From Hydrogenobacter sp. T-8 (GTDB lineage: Bacteria > Aquificota > Aquificia > Aquificales > Aquificaceae), in contig NZ_CP048795.1 in the NCBI RefSeq assembly GCF_011006175.1, positions 806,001-870,000 on the forward strand: 64,000 nucleotides of DNA, written 5' to 3'. Both the position numbers and the translations under genes were made by a program. The first letter of the stretch is position 1. Each line of letters starts with the position of its first letter. The notes beneath the pieces are model-generated. The model saw only the letters and a list, made by a program, of their open reading frames with translations. It was not told the origin of the DNA and searched no databases. Shown in pieces: positions 47,957 through 56,741 of the stretch.

Positions 47957-49024
47957 ATGGAGACCTTCTGGGAGACCTTTAAGCGACATGGCGTCAATAG
48001 GCGGGACTTTTTAAAGTTTGCCACCACCATAACAGGGATTATGGGGCTTTCACCTTCCATGATTCCTGAGGTGGTTAGAGCCCTGGAGACAAAGCCCAGA
48101 GTTCCAGTTATCTGGATACACGGGCTTGAATGCACATGCTGTTCTGAGTCCTTTATAAGGTCTGCAACTCCTCTTGCCTCCGATGTGGTGCTAACCATGA
48201 TATCTCTTGAATACGACGATACCCTCTCAGCAGCTGCAGGGGAAGACCTGGAGAAGCACAGAAGAGAGATAATCAAGAAATACTGGGGCAATTATATCTT
48301 AGCAGTGGAGGGAAACCCACCTCTCGGCGAGGATGGTATGTATTGTATCATAGGTGGAGAGCCGTTCCTCAAGAGCCTTAAAGAGTCTGCAGAGGGTGCA
48401 AAGGCGGTTATAGCATGGGGTTCTTGTGCCAGCTGGGGCTGTGTGCAGGCAGCAAAGCCAAACCCCACCACTGCAGTTCCTATAGATAAGGTTATAAAGG
48501 ACAAGCCCATAATAAAAGTTCCTGGTTGTCCGCCAATAGCGGAGGTCATGACGGGAGTTATAATGCATCTTGTCCTCTTTGACTCCATACCTCCCCTTGA
48601 CGCTCAGGGAAGACCAAAACAGTTTTACGGAAATAGGATTCATGACACATGCTACAGAAGAGCCTTTTTCAACGCAGGTCAGTTTGTGGAAAGGTTTGAC
48701 GACGAGGGTGCAAAAAAGGGTTGGTGCCTTTATAAGGTGGGTTGTAGGGGTCCGACTACCTACAACTCCTGCGGAAACATTCGTTGGTATAACGGGCTTT
48801 CTTACCCCATACAGGCAGGTCATGGTTGTATAGGCTGTTCGGAGGACAACTTCTGGGACAATGGACCTTTCTACCAAAGGCTTACCACCATACCAGTTCC
48901 CAATGTGGAGGCAAACGCAGACAAGGTGGGTGTAGCTGTAGCAGCTGCAGCGGCGGCTGGTGCGGTAGCCCATGGCGTTATATCAAAGTTAAGGTCAAAA
49001 CCTAACAAAAAAGGAGGTGAATAA
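47957..49024 (+). CDS. hyaA: [NiFe] hydrogenase small subunit, O2-tolerant group 1 type
   Basis: The 355-residue precursor has a Tat signal (NRRDFLKFA, residues 14-22). The proximal-cluster cysteines are C59, C61 and C62 (ECTCC), C157 and C162 (GSCASWGC) and C191 (PGCPP). The two extra cysteines at 61 and 162 are the signature of the [4Fe-3S] cluster of O2-tolerant enzymes. The C-terminal hydrophobic stretch (about 325-345) anchors it in the membrane. It oxidises H2 in the periplasm and passes electrons to HyaC. ATG 47957 follows GGAGG. Confidence 0.95.
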   Translation: METFWETFKRHGVNRRDFLKFATTITGIMGLSPSMIPEVVRALETKPRVPVIWIHGLECTCCSESFIRSATPLASDVVLTMISLEYDDTLSAAAGEDLEKHRREIIKKYWGNYILAVEGNPPLGEDGMYCIIGGEPFLKSLKESAEGAKAVIAWGSCASWGCVQAAKPNPTTAVPIDKVIKDKPIIKVPGCPPIAEVMTGVIMHLVLFDSIPPLDAQGRPKQFYGNRIHDTCYRRAFFNAGQFVERFDDEGAKKGWCLYKVGCRGPTTYNSCGNIRWYNGLSYPIQAGHGCIGCSEDNFWDNGPFYQRLTTIPVPNVEANADKVGVAVAAAAAAGAVAHGVISKLRSKPNKKGGE

Positions 49025-49026
49025 TC

Positions 49027-50931
49027 ATGGCAAGGGTTGTAGTTGACCCAGTAACAAGGATTGAGGGACACCTTAGGATTGAGCTTATAGTGGATGAAAA
49101 GTCTGGTAAGGTGGTGGATGCGGTATCCTGTGGCACCATGTGGAGGGGTATTGAGCTCATTCTCAAGGGCAGAGACCCAAGGGATGCGTGGGCTTTCGCC
49201 CAAAGAATATGCGGAGTTTGCACTTCTATACATGCCCTTGCTTCAGTTAGAGCGGTGGAAGATGCCCTTGAGATAAAAATACCAAAGAATGCCAACTACA
49301 TAAGGAACATCATGTATGGCTCTCTTCAGGTCCATGACCACCTCGTCCACTTTTACCATCTCCATGCCCTTGATTGGGTATCTCCTTTGGAAGCACTAAA
49401 GGCTGACCCCGTGCAGACCGCAGTGCTTCAAAACCAGCTCCTTGAAAAATACGGTGCGGTGGCGGAGCTCATGCCTGACCCTCTGGGAAGAAGGGCATAT
49501 CCGAAGAAGTTTCCAAAAGCGACACCCGGATACTTCAGAACCTTCCAAGAGAAGATAAAGAAGATAGTAGAAAGCGGTCAGCTTGGTATCTTTGCAGCAC
49601 ACTGGTGGGACCATCCAGACTACAAACTCCTACCACCAGAGGTTCACCTTATGGCGGTAGCCCACTACCTTAATATGCTTGATGTGCAAAGGGAATTGTT
49701 TATCCCTCAGGTAGTCTTTGGTGGCAAAAACCCACACCCTCACTACATAGTGGGCGGTATGATGTGTTCTATTTCTCTTAACGATATGAATGCACCTATA
49801 AATGTAGAAAGGCTTGCGGTGGTTGAGGATGCCATATACACACAGGCGGAGGCGGTAAACCTCTTTTACCTTGTAGACCTTTTGGCTATAGGGCACATAT
49901 ATGTGCAAAAGGGTCAGACCTACGGAGGAGGGCTTGCTAAGAAGAGGGTAATAGGCTATGGTGAGTTTCCCGACGAGTCTTACAGCGGAATAAAGAACGG
50001 AGACTATCACAAACAGGTGCTTTATCACTGTAACGGTGTTGTAGAAGACTTCGCAGAAGGTATAGAGAAGGCTAAGTATTATCCCCTTATGGGGAAGGAC
50101 TTTGCAGACCCAGGGGTAATCCAAGAGTATGTAGCCCATTCGTGGTATAAGTATCCCGATGAAAAGAGTGGGCTTCATCCTTGGGATGGTATAACCGAGC
50201 CTAACTATACGGGTCCAAAGGAAGGAACAAAGACCCACTGGAAGTATCTTGATGAAAAGGGTAAATACTCATGGATAAAGTCTCCAAGGTGGAGGGGTAA
50301 ACCTTGCGAAGTGGGACCCCTTGCAAGGTATATAGTGGTCTACACTGGTGTAAAGCAGGGTCATATAAAACCCAGTTGGATGGATGAGATGATAGTAAGG
50401 CAGATAGACTTTGTTTCTAAGGTGCTTGAATTACCCCCACATGTATGGCTTCCCACAACCGTTGGAAGGACTGCGGCGAGAGGCTTGGAGGCACAGGTGG
50501 GTGCAGCGGCGAACCTATACTTTATGAAAAAGCTCTACGATAACATAAAGGCAGGGGATACATCCGTTGCCAACATGGAAAGGTGGGAACCATCCACCTG
50601 GCCCAAAGAAGCAAAGGGTATAGGACTCACAGAGGCACCAAGGGGTGCACTTGGACACTGGGTGATAATAAAGGATGGGAAGATAGCCAACTATCAATGT
50701 GTGGTTCCCACCACATGGAACGGAGGAGCAAGAGACCCCATGGGAGGTCAGGGTGCCTTTGAAGAATGCATGAAGGACACACCCCTTAAGGTAGTCAATA
50801 AGCCCCTTGAAGTCCTCAGAGGCATCCATTCCTTTGACCCATGCCTTGCCTGTTCAACGCACCTTTATGATACAGAAGGCAAAGAGATCCTTGAGATAAG
50901 AGTTCAAGGCTCACAGCCCCTATGCTACTGA
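49027..50931 (+). CDS. hyaB: [NiFe] hydrogenase large subunit, group 1
   Basis: The 634-residue product carries the N-terminal nickel ligands in RICGVCTSIHALA and the C-terminal ligands in DPCLACSTH. A 22-residue extension after the last histidine (LYDTEG...PLCY) must be removed by the maturation protease HyaD. It holds the Ni-Fe active site. It starts two bases after the hyaA stop and follows the usual gene order. Confidence 0.96.
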   Translation: MARVVVDPVTRIEGHLRIELIVDEKSGKVVDAVSCGTMWRGIELILKGRDPRDAWAFAQRICGVCTSIHALASVRAVEDALEIKIPKNANYIRNIMYGSLQVHDHLVHFYHLHALDWVSPLEALKADPVQTAVLQNQLLEKYGAVAELMPDPLGRRAYPKKFPKATPGYFRTFQEKIKKIVESGQLGIFAAHWWDHPDYKLLPPEVHLMAVAHYLNMLDVQRELFIPQVVFGGKNPHPHYIVGGMMCSISLNDMNAPINVERLAVVEDAIYTQAEAVNLFYLVDLLAIGHIYVQKGQTYGGGLAKKRVIGYGEFPDESYSGIKNGDYHKQVLYHCNGVVEDFAEGIEKAKYYPLMGKDFADPGVIQEYVAHSWYKYPDEKSGLHPWDGITEPNYTGPKEGTKTHWKYLDEKGKYSWIKSPRWRGKPCEVGPLARYIVVYTGVKQGHIKPSWMDEMIVRQIDFVSKVLELPPHVWLPTTVGRTAARGLEAQVGAAANLYFMKKLYDNIKAGDTSVANMERWEPSTWPKEAKGIGLTEAPRGALGHWVIIKDGKIANYQCVVPTTWNGGARDPMGGQGAFEECMKDTPLKVVNKPLEVLRGIHSFDPCLACSTHLYDTEGKEILEIRVQGSQPLCY

Positions 50932-50942
50932 GGAGGAAAGCC

Positions 50943-51644
50943 ATGAGAGAAGAGACAGTAAAGAGAATTTACATCTTTAGCCCATCTTTGAGGATATGGC
51001 ATTGGATAAACTTTCTCTCTATCACCATCCTTTTCCTCACAGGTCTTTACATAGGAAACCCCTTTTTCATAGGCTCTACGGGTCATGAAGCAACCTACGC
51101 CTACGCCCACAACCTCACGATGGACTTTATAAGGCTTATTCACTTCTCTGCAGGCTACGTGCTTTTGTTTTCCTTCCTGTTTCGCCTCTTTATAGCCTTT
51201 TTCCACAAGGGAGACAGGCTCTTTATCCCAAAGGTCTGGAAGGGTCAGTTCTGGAAGGGTGTGGTGGAAATGCTCCTTCACTACCTTTTTATAAAGCCTT
51301 GGCATAGAACCTATATAAGAAACCCCCTCGCAAGGCTTGCCTACTTTCTCCTTTATGTAGCCCTTGCCTTAATGATAATCACGGGCTTTGCCATGTATGG
51401 ACTATCTGACCCTAATGGATTCTGGGCGAAGGTCTTTGGCTGGGTTGTTCCAATGCTCGGCGGTGAGTTTATGGTTCATATGTGGCATCATTGGACTGCT
51501 TGGCTTATAGTCTTCTTTGTTATAGTGCATGTATACATGGTGGTAAGGTTTGACGTCATTGAGAAGGAAGGAGAGGTTTCCTCTATGTTTAACGGAATGA
51601 AAAACTTCAAAGAAACACCCGTGGATGTGGAGGATGTAGCTTGA
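50943..51644 (+). CDS. hyaC: HyaC, cytochrome b subunit of hydrogenase
   Basis: From ATG 50943 (after GAGGAGG) the 233-residue product has four membrane segments and histidines for two b haems: LRIWHWINF near 20, RLIHFSAGY near 62, and MWHHWTAWLIVFFVIVHVY near 180-195 (in part). It carries electrons from HyaA to the quinone pool. The family is the Ni/Fe-hydrogenase b-type cytochrome. Confidence 0.93.
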   Translation: MREETVKRIYIFSPSLRIWHWINFLSITILFLTGLYIGNPFFIGSTGHEATYAYAHNLTMDFIRLIHFSAGYVLLFSFLFRLFIAFFHKGDRLFIPKVWKGQFWKGVVEMLLHYLFIKPWHRTYIRNPLARLAYFLLYVALALMIITGFAMYGLSDPNGFWAKVFGWVVPMLGGEFMVHMWHHWTAWLIVFFVIVHVYMVVRFDVIEKEGEVSSMFNGMKNFKETPVDVEDVA

Positions 51645-52132
51645 GGGTGCTCCTTCTGGGTGTGGGAAACGTGCTCCTCTCAGACGAGGGGCTCGGTGTA
51701 AGGCTGGTAGAGGAGCTAAGGAGACGCTACAGGTTCTCTCCAGATGTGGAGCTTATGGATGGTGGAACGCTTGGTATAGACCTCCTTTACTTTATAGAGG
51801 GCTTTGATAGGCTTTTGCTGGTGGATGCTGTGCTGGGAGGCTCTCCTCCTGGCACTCTTTATAGGTTTGAGGGTGAAGAGGTAAAGGCTTACTTTAGAAA
51901 AAAGGTCTCCGCTCATGAGCTTGGCATTCAAGAAGTGCTTGCCATAGCCCAGATGTTGGGAAAAGCTCCGAAAGAGATAGTTCTCCTCGGTATGGAACCA
52001 GAGAGCTTAGAGATTTCCCTTGAACTTTCTGAGAGTGTAAGGTCAAGGTTTGAGGAGCTTATATCTGCGGTGTTGAGAGAGTTAGAAAGATGGGGTGTGA
52101 GCTATGAAAGAGTTGAACCTGCAGGAGTTTAA
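51641..52132 (+). CDS. hyaD: HyaD, hydrogenase maturation protease
   Basis: The 163-residue product shows the HycI/HyaD pattern: VGNVLLSDEGLGVRLVEEL with the first nickel-sensing acidic residue, VDAVLGGSPPG, and KVSAHELGIQEVL with the histidine. It cleaves the HyaB C-terminal extension after nickel insertion. The start is TTG 51641, overlapping the hyaC stop. Confidence 0.92.
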   Translation: MRVLLLGVGNVLLSDEGLGVRLVEELRRRYRFSPDVELMDGGTLGIDLLYFIEGFDRLLLVDAVLGGSPPGTLYRFEGEEVKAYFRKKVSAHELGIQEVLAIAQMLGKAPKEIVLLGMEPESLEISLELSESVRSRFEELISAVLRELERWGVSYERVEPAGV

Positions 52133-52415
52133 GGAGCTGATAGCCTCTGGAAAGACCTTTGTCCTTTACGTAAGGTCTGAAGCCAGAAAGAACACCATAA
52201 AAGAGGTTTTTGATACGGATGTGGTTATTCCAGAGCTTGAAAGAGTTTATGCTGATAGCCTTGAGTTCTACTCCATAAACGCAGATGAGAACATGGAAAT
52301 CCTCAGAAGCTACAAACTACCTTCCTTGGTGCTTTTTTCTGAAGGGAAAGAAGTGAGGGCTCTTGAAGGTATAAGGGCATGGAGTGAGTATGTGGAGGCT
52401 CTATCATGCTTATGA
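52104..52415 (+). CDS. hyaE: HyaE/HupG-like thioredoxin-fold protein
   Basis: The 103-residue product fits the thioredoxin fold (TFVLYVRSEARKN; LEFYSINADENMEI; SLVLFSEGKEVRALEG) but lacks the CxxC motif, as in the HyaE/HoxO family. Those proteins act as chaperones of Tat-exported hydrogenase small subunits. It overlaps hyaD by 29 bases. Confidence 0.75.
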   Translation: MKELNLQEFKELIASGKTFVLYVRSEARKNTIKEVFDTDVVIPELERVYADSLEFYSINADENMEILRSYKLPSLVLFSEGKEVRALEGIRAWSEYVEALSCL

Positions 52416-52807
52416 ACGCACCCGCTATACTAATGGAGCTGGTTCAGGCTCTTAAAGACCTTTATGAAAAGGGTGAGGAGCATATCATCTACATAAACAA
52501 ACTACCCCTCTCTGAGGAAGACAGGGAGGTGCTTCTTGACGTGCTTGGAGAGGGTCAAGTTAGGATAAGCCTATCTTCAAAGGTCCAGCCTGTGGAGTGG
52601 AGAGAGACGAGCATAAGCGGTGTGTGGATAGGCGTTTTCTATGACAGAGACAACAAGCCCATACTGGAAACCATAGAGGTTTGCCACTTTCCACAGCTTG
52701 CGAAGGCTCAAAGGGAAGATATAGAGGAGTCAATTAGGGTTTTAAAGGAAAGGCTTGAAGCTATAGTCCCTCCGCTAAACCCCCAAAGACCGCCTGACCA
52801 AGACTAA
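52406..52807 (+). CDS. hyaF: HyaF/HupH-like protein, C-terminal domain only
   Basis: The 133-residue product contains KLPLSEEDREVLLDVLGEGQ, then RETSISGVWIGVFYD and LETIEVCHFPQ, the hallmarks of the HupH C-terminal domain. The N-terminal domain of full-length HyaF/HupH (about 280 residues) is absent. It assists small-subunit maturation. The last 47 bases overlap the convergent hypF. Confidence 0.8.
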   Translation: MLMNAPAILMELVQALKDLYEKGEEHIIYINKLPLSEEDREVLLDVLGEGQVRISLSSKVQPVEWRETSISGVWIGVFYDRDNKPILETIEVCHFPQLAKAQREDIEESIRVLKERLEAIVPPLNPQRPPDQD

Positions 52808-55007
52808 GACCTCCATCGTTGGGTGGAACCTTTTGATGGGTATAGACCCTAAAGCCCGCACTTTCAAGAAGTTCCTTTATCTTGCTTACCAAAGGGTCGT
52901 TTTGCATAACGCCGCCAGAAAGGCACACCCTCTCTAAGGAGACCTCCTGAGCTACTCTAAGGCATATATGAGCCAAAGTGTTTATGAACCTTGAAACCGC
53001 TCTTACAGGCTCTCTTTCCTCAATAAGAGCGAGGAACATGAGCTTCCAGTCTATGATGCCATCTTTTAACTCAAAAGGATAAGTGTCCTTCACAGAGTAG
53101 TCATACAAGTCCTCAAGCATCATGCTCGCCTGTCCTTCGTAGCTCAAAGTGTGCCTTATGTTAAGCAATGATGCAACTGCGTCAAAAAGCCTACCAACGG
53201 AGCTCGTATAGGGTGAGTTTATGCCCCTCTTCCATGCTATGTAAAGGTTCTTAAGCTCTTTTTCCTCAAAGCACCTAAGGGTATGGAGATCAAGGTCAAG
53301 AGCCTCTTCGTGAAAAAGTTCAAAGAGTATGGAGAGGGCTACCCTTCTTGGTTCTTTTACCGCCCTTTCTCCACCTATGAGCCTAAAGGGTCTGAAATGA
53401 AAAAGCCTCATGTAGGAGCTATAATCACACTCTAAAAACTCGCCACCCCAGAGAGTGCCATCCTCACCGTAGCCCGTCCCATCCCAAGCTATACCAAGCA
53501 CCTTATCCCTTAGCTGGTTCTCCGCCATACAAGAGAGAATATGTGCAAAGTGGTGCTGGACTCTTACAAGAGGTAGAGCCTTCTCTACACTAAAACCCTC
53601 CGCCCACCTTGTAGTTTCATACCTTGGATGCATATCGCACACAACAACCTCTGGCTCAAACTCATAAAGCCTCATAAGGTCAAAAACCATCTCCTCAAAG
53701 GCTTTCAAGGTCTCCAGATTTTCCACATCTCCCACATGCTGGCTGATTATCACCCTACCACCAAAGGCAAGGGCAAAGGTGTTTTTTAGCATACCCCCTA
53801 CCGCAAGAACCTTTCTTTTTAGAGAAAAGGGTAGACCAACAGGCATAGGTGCGTAGCCTCTGGACCTCCTTATAGGCGTGGGAACACCACCAATAACCTT
53901 CACCACAGAATCATCGCACCTTCTTTTTATGTCTCTGTTATGAAGCAGTATAAAGTCAGAGAGCTTTGAAAGACCCTTTAGAGCCTCCTCATTATCTATA
54001 ACTATGGGCTCTTCTGAAAAATTCCCAGAAGTGGCAACGAGAGGAAAGTCTAAACCTCTCAAGAGAATATGATGCAAAGGTGAGTAGGGAAGAAAAGCTC
54101 CAAGCCTTTTTAAACCCGGTGCTACAGAGGGTGCAAGACCTCCCTTGTATTTTGTCAAAACTATGGGTCTTTCTGGAAGTGTAAGAAGAAGGAGCTCAAG
54201 CTCAGAAGGCTCCGCGTATTTCTTGAGCTGTGATAGGTCTCTAAACATAACCGCAAAGGGCTTTTCTTTTCTTCTTTTCCTATCTCTGAGAAGGCTTACC
54301 ACCTCCTCCCTTGTGGCATCACACATGAGATGAAATCCTCCCACACCCTTTACCGCAACTATCTTGCCATCTCTTAGTAGCTTCAATGTCAAGGTTAAAG
54401 CCTCGTCCCTCTCCGCAATGAGCTTACCCTCTGATGAGTATAGGCTTAGCCATGGACCGCACTCTGGGCATGCGTTAGGCTGAGCATGAAAGCGTCTATT
54501 AGAAGGTTCATGGTATTCCCTCTCACATTCATAGCACATTTTAAAAAACTTCATGGTGGTGTTGGGTCTATCGTAAGGCAAGCTATCTATTATGGTGAAC
54601 CTTGGTCCACAGTTGGTGCAGTTTATAAAGGGATAGAGGTATCTTCTATCAGAGGGGTCAAAAAGCTCTTTAAGGCAGTCTTCGCATGTGGACATATCTG
54701 GAAGCACAAAAACCTCCTTTTGTCCTGTATCTGAGCTCTCTTTTATTTCAAAGTCTGAGTATCCCGCAGGCTGTAAAAAGCTAAAGTCCACAGAATGTAT
54801 GCGAGCAAGGGTAGGCTTTTCTCTGTTTAGCTTTATGAGAAATTCCTCAAGCACTCTCCTTTCCCCCTCTACCTCTATGTATACGCCCCTTGAATCGTTT
54901 ATCACAAAACCTCTAAGCCCAAGCTCCTTCGCAAGTCTATAAACAAAAGGTCTAAAGCCTACACCTTGAACTGCACCTTTTATGCTTACGCAAAGCCTTT
55001 CAAGCAC
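52761..55007 (-). CDS. hypF: HypF, carbamoyltransferase for cyanide ligand synthesis
   Basis: The 748-residue product has an N-terminal acylphosphatase domain (GAVQGVGFRPFVYRLA), zinc-finger-like cysteines (CEDCLKELFDPSDRRYLYPF in part; CTNCGPRFT; CYECEREYH; CPECGP), a YrdC domain (GKIVAVKGVGGFHLMCDA in part) and a Kae1-like C-terminal domain (HFAHILSCMAE; GIAWDGTGYGEDG). It makes thiocarbamate on HypE. The start is GTG 55007, exactly at the predicted transcription start given TATTTT at 55019-55014. Confidence 0.95.
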   Translation of the reverse strand: MLERLCVSIKGAVQGVGFRPFVYRLAKELGLRGFVINDSRGVYIEVEGERRVLEEFLIKLNREKPTLARIHSVDFSFLQPAGYSDFEIKESSDTGQKEVFVLPDMSTCEDCLKELFDPSDRRYLYPFINCTNCGPRFTIIDSLPYDRPNTTMKFFKMCYECEREYHEPSNRRFHAQPNACPECGPWLSLYSSEGKLIAERDEALTLTLKLLRDGKIVAVKGVGGFHLMCDATREEVVSLLRDRKRRKEKPFAVMFRDLSQLKKYAEPSELELLLLTLPERPIVLTKYKGGLAPSVAPGLKRLGAFLPYSPLHHILLRGLDFPLVATSGNFSEEPIVIDNEEALKGLSKLSDFILLHNRDIKRRCDDSVVKVIGGVPTPIRRSRGYAPMPVGLPFSLKRKVLAVGGMLKNTFALAFGGRVIISQHVGDVENLETLKAFEEMVFDLMRLYEFEPEVVVCDMHPRYETTRWAEGFSVEKALPLVRVQHHFAHILSCMAENQLRDKVLGIAWDGTGYGEDGTLWGGEFLECDYSSYMRLFHFRPFRLIGGERAVKEPRRVALSILFELFHEEALDLDLHTLRCFEEKELKNLYIAWKRGINSPYTSSVGRLFDAVASLLNIRHTLSYEGQASMMLEDLYDYSVKDTYPFELKDGIIDWKLMFLALIEEREPVRAVSRFINTLAHICLRVAQEVSLERVCLSGGVMQNDPLVSKIKELLESAGFRVYTHQKVPPNDGGLSLGQAVFGGLAEGL

Positions 55008-55025
55008 TATTTAAAATATAAGCTG
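55008..55025. promoter_or_regulatory. Divergent overlapping promoters in an 18-base gap
   Basis: Only 18 bases separate the hypF GTG and the nucleotidyltransferase ATG. They contain TAAAAT (55012-55017) for the plus gene and TATTTT (55019-55014) for the minus gene. Both give predicted starts within two bases of the start codons, so both messages would be leaderless and transcription would be mutually exclusive. Confidence 0.55.
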
Positions 55026-55592
55026 ATGGAACTAAGGAAGATAAAGGAAGCAAAAACTGAGCTTGAAAAACATCTATTATTCCTTGCCTGGTTGTCTGAA
55101 GAATTTAGAAGAAGGGGTAAAAATCCTCCAATTCTCGTGGGTGGTAGTGCGGTTGAAGTTTACACCTACGGGTACTACATGTCTGGGGATATTGACCTTG
55201 TAGGAAACAGAGAAGTGGTTAGAGATATATTGCTTTCTACCGGCTATTTCAGAGAGCATGGAAGGCTTTTTATATCTGACGAGCTTGGGCTTTTTGTAGA
55301 GGTTCCTGACTATAGGCTTAGTGGAAGTTATGAAAAGGTCAGAAGGATTAGGACAAAGGAGCTTGAAGGGGATATATATGTTATAGGCTTGGAGGACCTA
55401 ATCCTTGATAGGCTCTCCGCTTGTAAGTTCTGGAAGAGCGAAGAGGATTGTAGGATGTCTGAATTTCTAATTAGGAAGTATCTGGAAGAGCTTGATATAG
55501 AATACCTTCAAAATAGGGCGACAGAGCTTGGAGTTTATGAGGAGCTTTACGCTATATTATATCCTTATGAGGGAAATGAACATAAGCCTTGA
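55026..55592 (+). CDS. Nucleotidyltransferase-like protein (island module A)
   Basis: From ATG 55026 the product has 188 residues. ILVGGSAVEVYTYGYYMSGDID is close to the GGS-x(n)-D-x-D core of nucleotidyltransferase-fold proteins of the DUF6036 type (in parts: VGGSA and SGDIDL). A helical C-terminal half follows. Such proteins often form toxin-antitoxin-like pairs with a small partner, here the gene at 55567. Whether it has NMP-transferring activity cannot be read from the sequence. The substrate is unknown. Confidence 0.65.
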   Translation: MELRKIKEAKTELEKHLLFLAWLSEEFRRRGKNPPILVGGSAVEVYTYGYYMSGDIDLVGNREVVRDILLSTGYFREHGRLFISDELGLFVEVPDYRLSGSYEKVRRIRTKELEGDIYVIGLEDLILDRLSACKFWKSEEDCRMSEFLIRKYLEELDIEYLQNRATELGVYEELYAILYPYEGNEHKP

Positions 55593-55791
55593 GGACATAA
55601 GGCAAAGATACTACGAGGAAAAGCTAAAGAGGCTTGAAATGGGCTATCCTCTCAAGTTTAGAAGGACAAGACCAAGAGACCCTTTTAAGTCAAAGGCTAT
55701 GGTTGAATGGCTTTTAAGAATAACACCACCTGCAAAGGATATTCTTTCTGGCGAGGCTTTTGATAGGCTTTTTAGGGAGAGGAGTAAATAA
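55567..55791 (+). CDS. Small basic partner protein (island module A)
   Basis: The 74-residue product from ATG 55567 (MREMNISLEDIRQRYYEEKL) is basic in the middle (KFRRTRPRDPFKSK) and ends with a helical part. It overlaps the nucleotidyltransferase gene by 26 bases, a coupling seen in toxin-antitoxin pairs. I do not recognise its family. Confidence 0.55.
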   Translation: MREMNISLEDIRQRYYEEKLKRLEMGYPLKFRRTRPRDPFKSKAMVEWLLRITPPAKDILSGEAFDRLFRERSK

Positions 55792-55815
55792 GCTCATCCT
55801 CAGAAACCTTTAAAA

Positions 55816-55941
55816 CTACTCTTTACTAAAAAGCGGTGCAATTTCAAGAGGATTGGTATATAGCATAGCCCTTATCAAAAGCTCCTCCCTGCTTTTCTCT
55901 CCATCACAAGAATAACTCTTAAGGAACTCTTTTGGGGTCAT
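55816..55941 (-). CDS. Tiny protein after module B nucleotidyltransferase
   Basis: This 41-residue ORF begins at ATG 55941 inside the end of the upstream gene and reads MTPKEFLKSYSCDGEKSREE, then a helical and hydrophobic end LIRAMLYTNPLEIAPLFSKE. The composition looks like real protein. It could be a separate third component or, if a frameshift exists near 55925, the original C terminus of the nucleotidyltransferase. No family is recognised. Confidence 0.4.
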   Translation of the reverse strand: MTPKEFLKSYSCDGEKSREELLIRAMLYTNPLEIAPLFSKE

Positions 55942-56467
55942 TACTGAGGTTATAAGCCCTTTGTAGCTCTTCCAAAAATCTTTCAAGCCTTTTCAGAAAG
56001 TGAAAAAACTGAACATCTCTTATAGGTTTTATCAACTTCAAAACTTCTCTAATTTCCTCTGGCTTGATATTTTCCGCAAAAGCTACATCAATAGCATCTT
56101 CCCAGTCTTCTTGAGTTCCCCTGCGGAGCTTGCTTATTATAAAATCCACAGGAGAAAGCACATACAACTCCGCACCACCCCTTTTCAAAACATTAACCGC
56201 TCTATCTCTATATCCTGCAGGTAAAGGCACAACACCCCATCTATCTATGTCTTCACCGTAGTCCGCCCTAATGCCAAGCTCGTCAAGGACAGTCTGAAGC
56301 TCCTCTATTTTTCCTTCAAACTCCGTTATCTCAAAATCAATATCCATAGTGCTTTTTGCTTTGTTTACCTTATAGAAACTTAAAGCACTCCTTCCTATGG
56401 CTATTAGCTTGCACCTTATCCCTTTCTCAGATAACTTTTCCAACAGCCTTTCGTATACGACCCTCAT
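55919..56467 (-). CDS. Nucleotidyltransferase-like protein (island module B)
   Basis: From ATG 56467 the product has 182 residues. KLIAIGRSALSFYKVNKAKS is followed by TMDIDFEI, giving a G-x-S...D-x-D pattern with a weakened first motif (GRS instead of GGS). Later PVDFIISKLRRGTQEDWEDA is typical of nucleotidyltransferase-fold proteins in TA-like pairs. It overlaps its 97-residue partner by 41 bases. It faces module A tail to tail. Confidence 0.65.
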   Translation of the reverse strand: MRVVYERLLEKLSEKGIRCKLIAIGRSALSFYKVNKAKSTMDIDFEITEFEGKIEELQTVLDELGIRADYGEDIDRWGVVPLPAGYRDRAVNVLKRGGAELYVLSPVDFIISKLRRGTQEDWEDAIDVAFAENIKPEEIREVLKLIKPIRDVQFFHFLKRLERFLEELQRAYNLSNDPKRVP

Positions 56468-56720
56468 ACCATAACCTCTCCACAAAAGCCCTATAGTATT
56501 GATTGAGTTCTTCCTTGGGGATTTGCTTAGGCTCTTTTACCCTTAGAATCTCTTCCAGATAGGCGTTCCGCAAGTTGTATATTTCAAAGTCCCTTTTGAA
56601 AGTCCAATACCAAGATAGTGCTTTTTCAAGCTCTTGGCTGTCTTGAGGTAAACTCCTTGCGGTTTTTTCATCAAAAAGTGCGTCCAGCCATAGCCTTTTT
56701 ATGAGCTCAAACTTCGCCAT
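56427..56720 (-). CDS. Small partner protein (island module B)
   Basis: The 97-residue product is helical and charged (LIKRLWLDALFDEKTARSLP; ELEKALSWYWTFKRDFEIYN) and of unknown family. It is encoded before its nucleotidyltransferase, a typical antitoxin position. It has its own TATAAT (56733-56728), with the predicted start one base before the ATG, so the module is transcribed independently of the hyp operon. Confidence 0.6.
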   Translation of the reverse strand: MAKFELIKRLWLDALFDEKTARSLPQDSQELEKALSWYWTFKRDFEIYNLRNAYLEEILRVKEPKQIPKEELNQYYRAFVERLWYEGRIRKAVGKVI

Positions 56721-56741
56721 TAGATAAATTATAGCTTTGCA

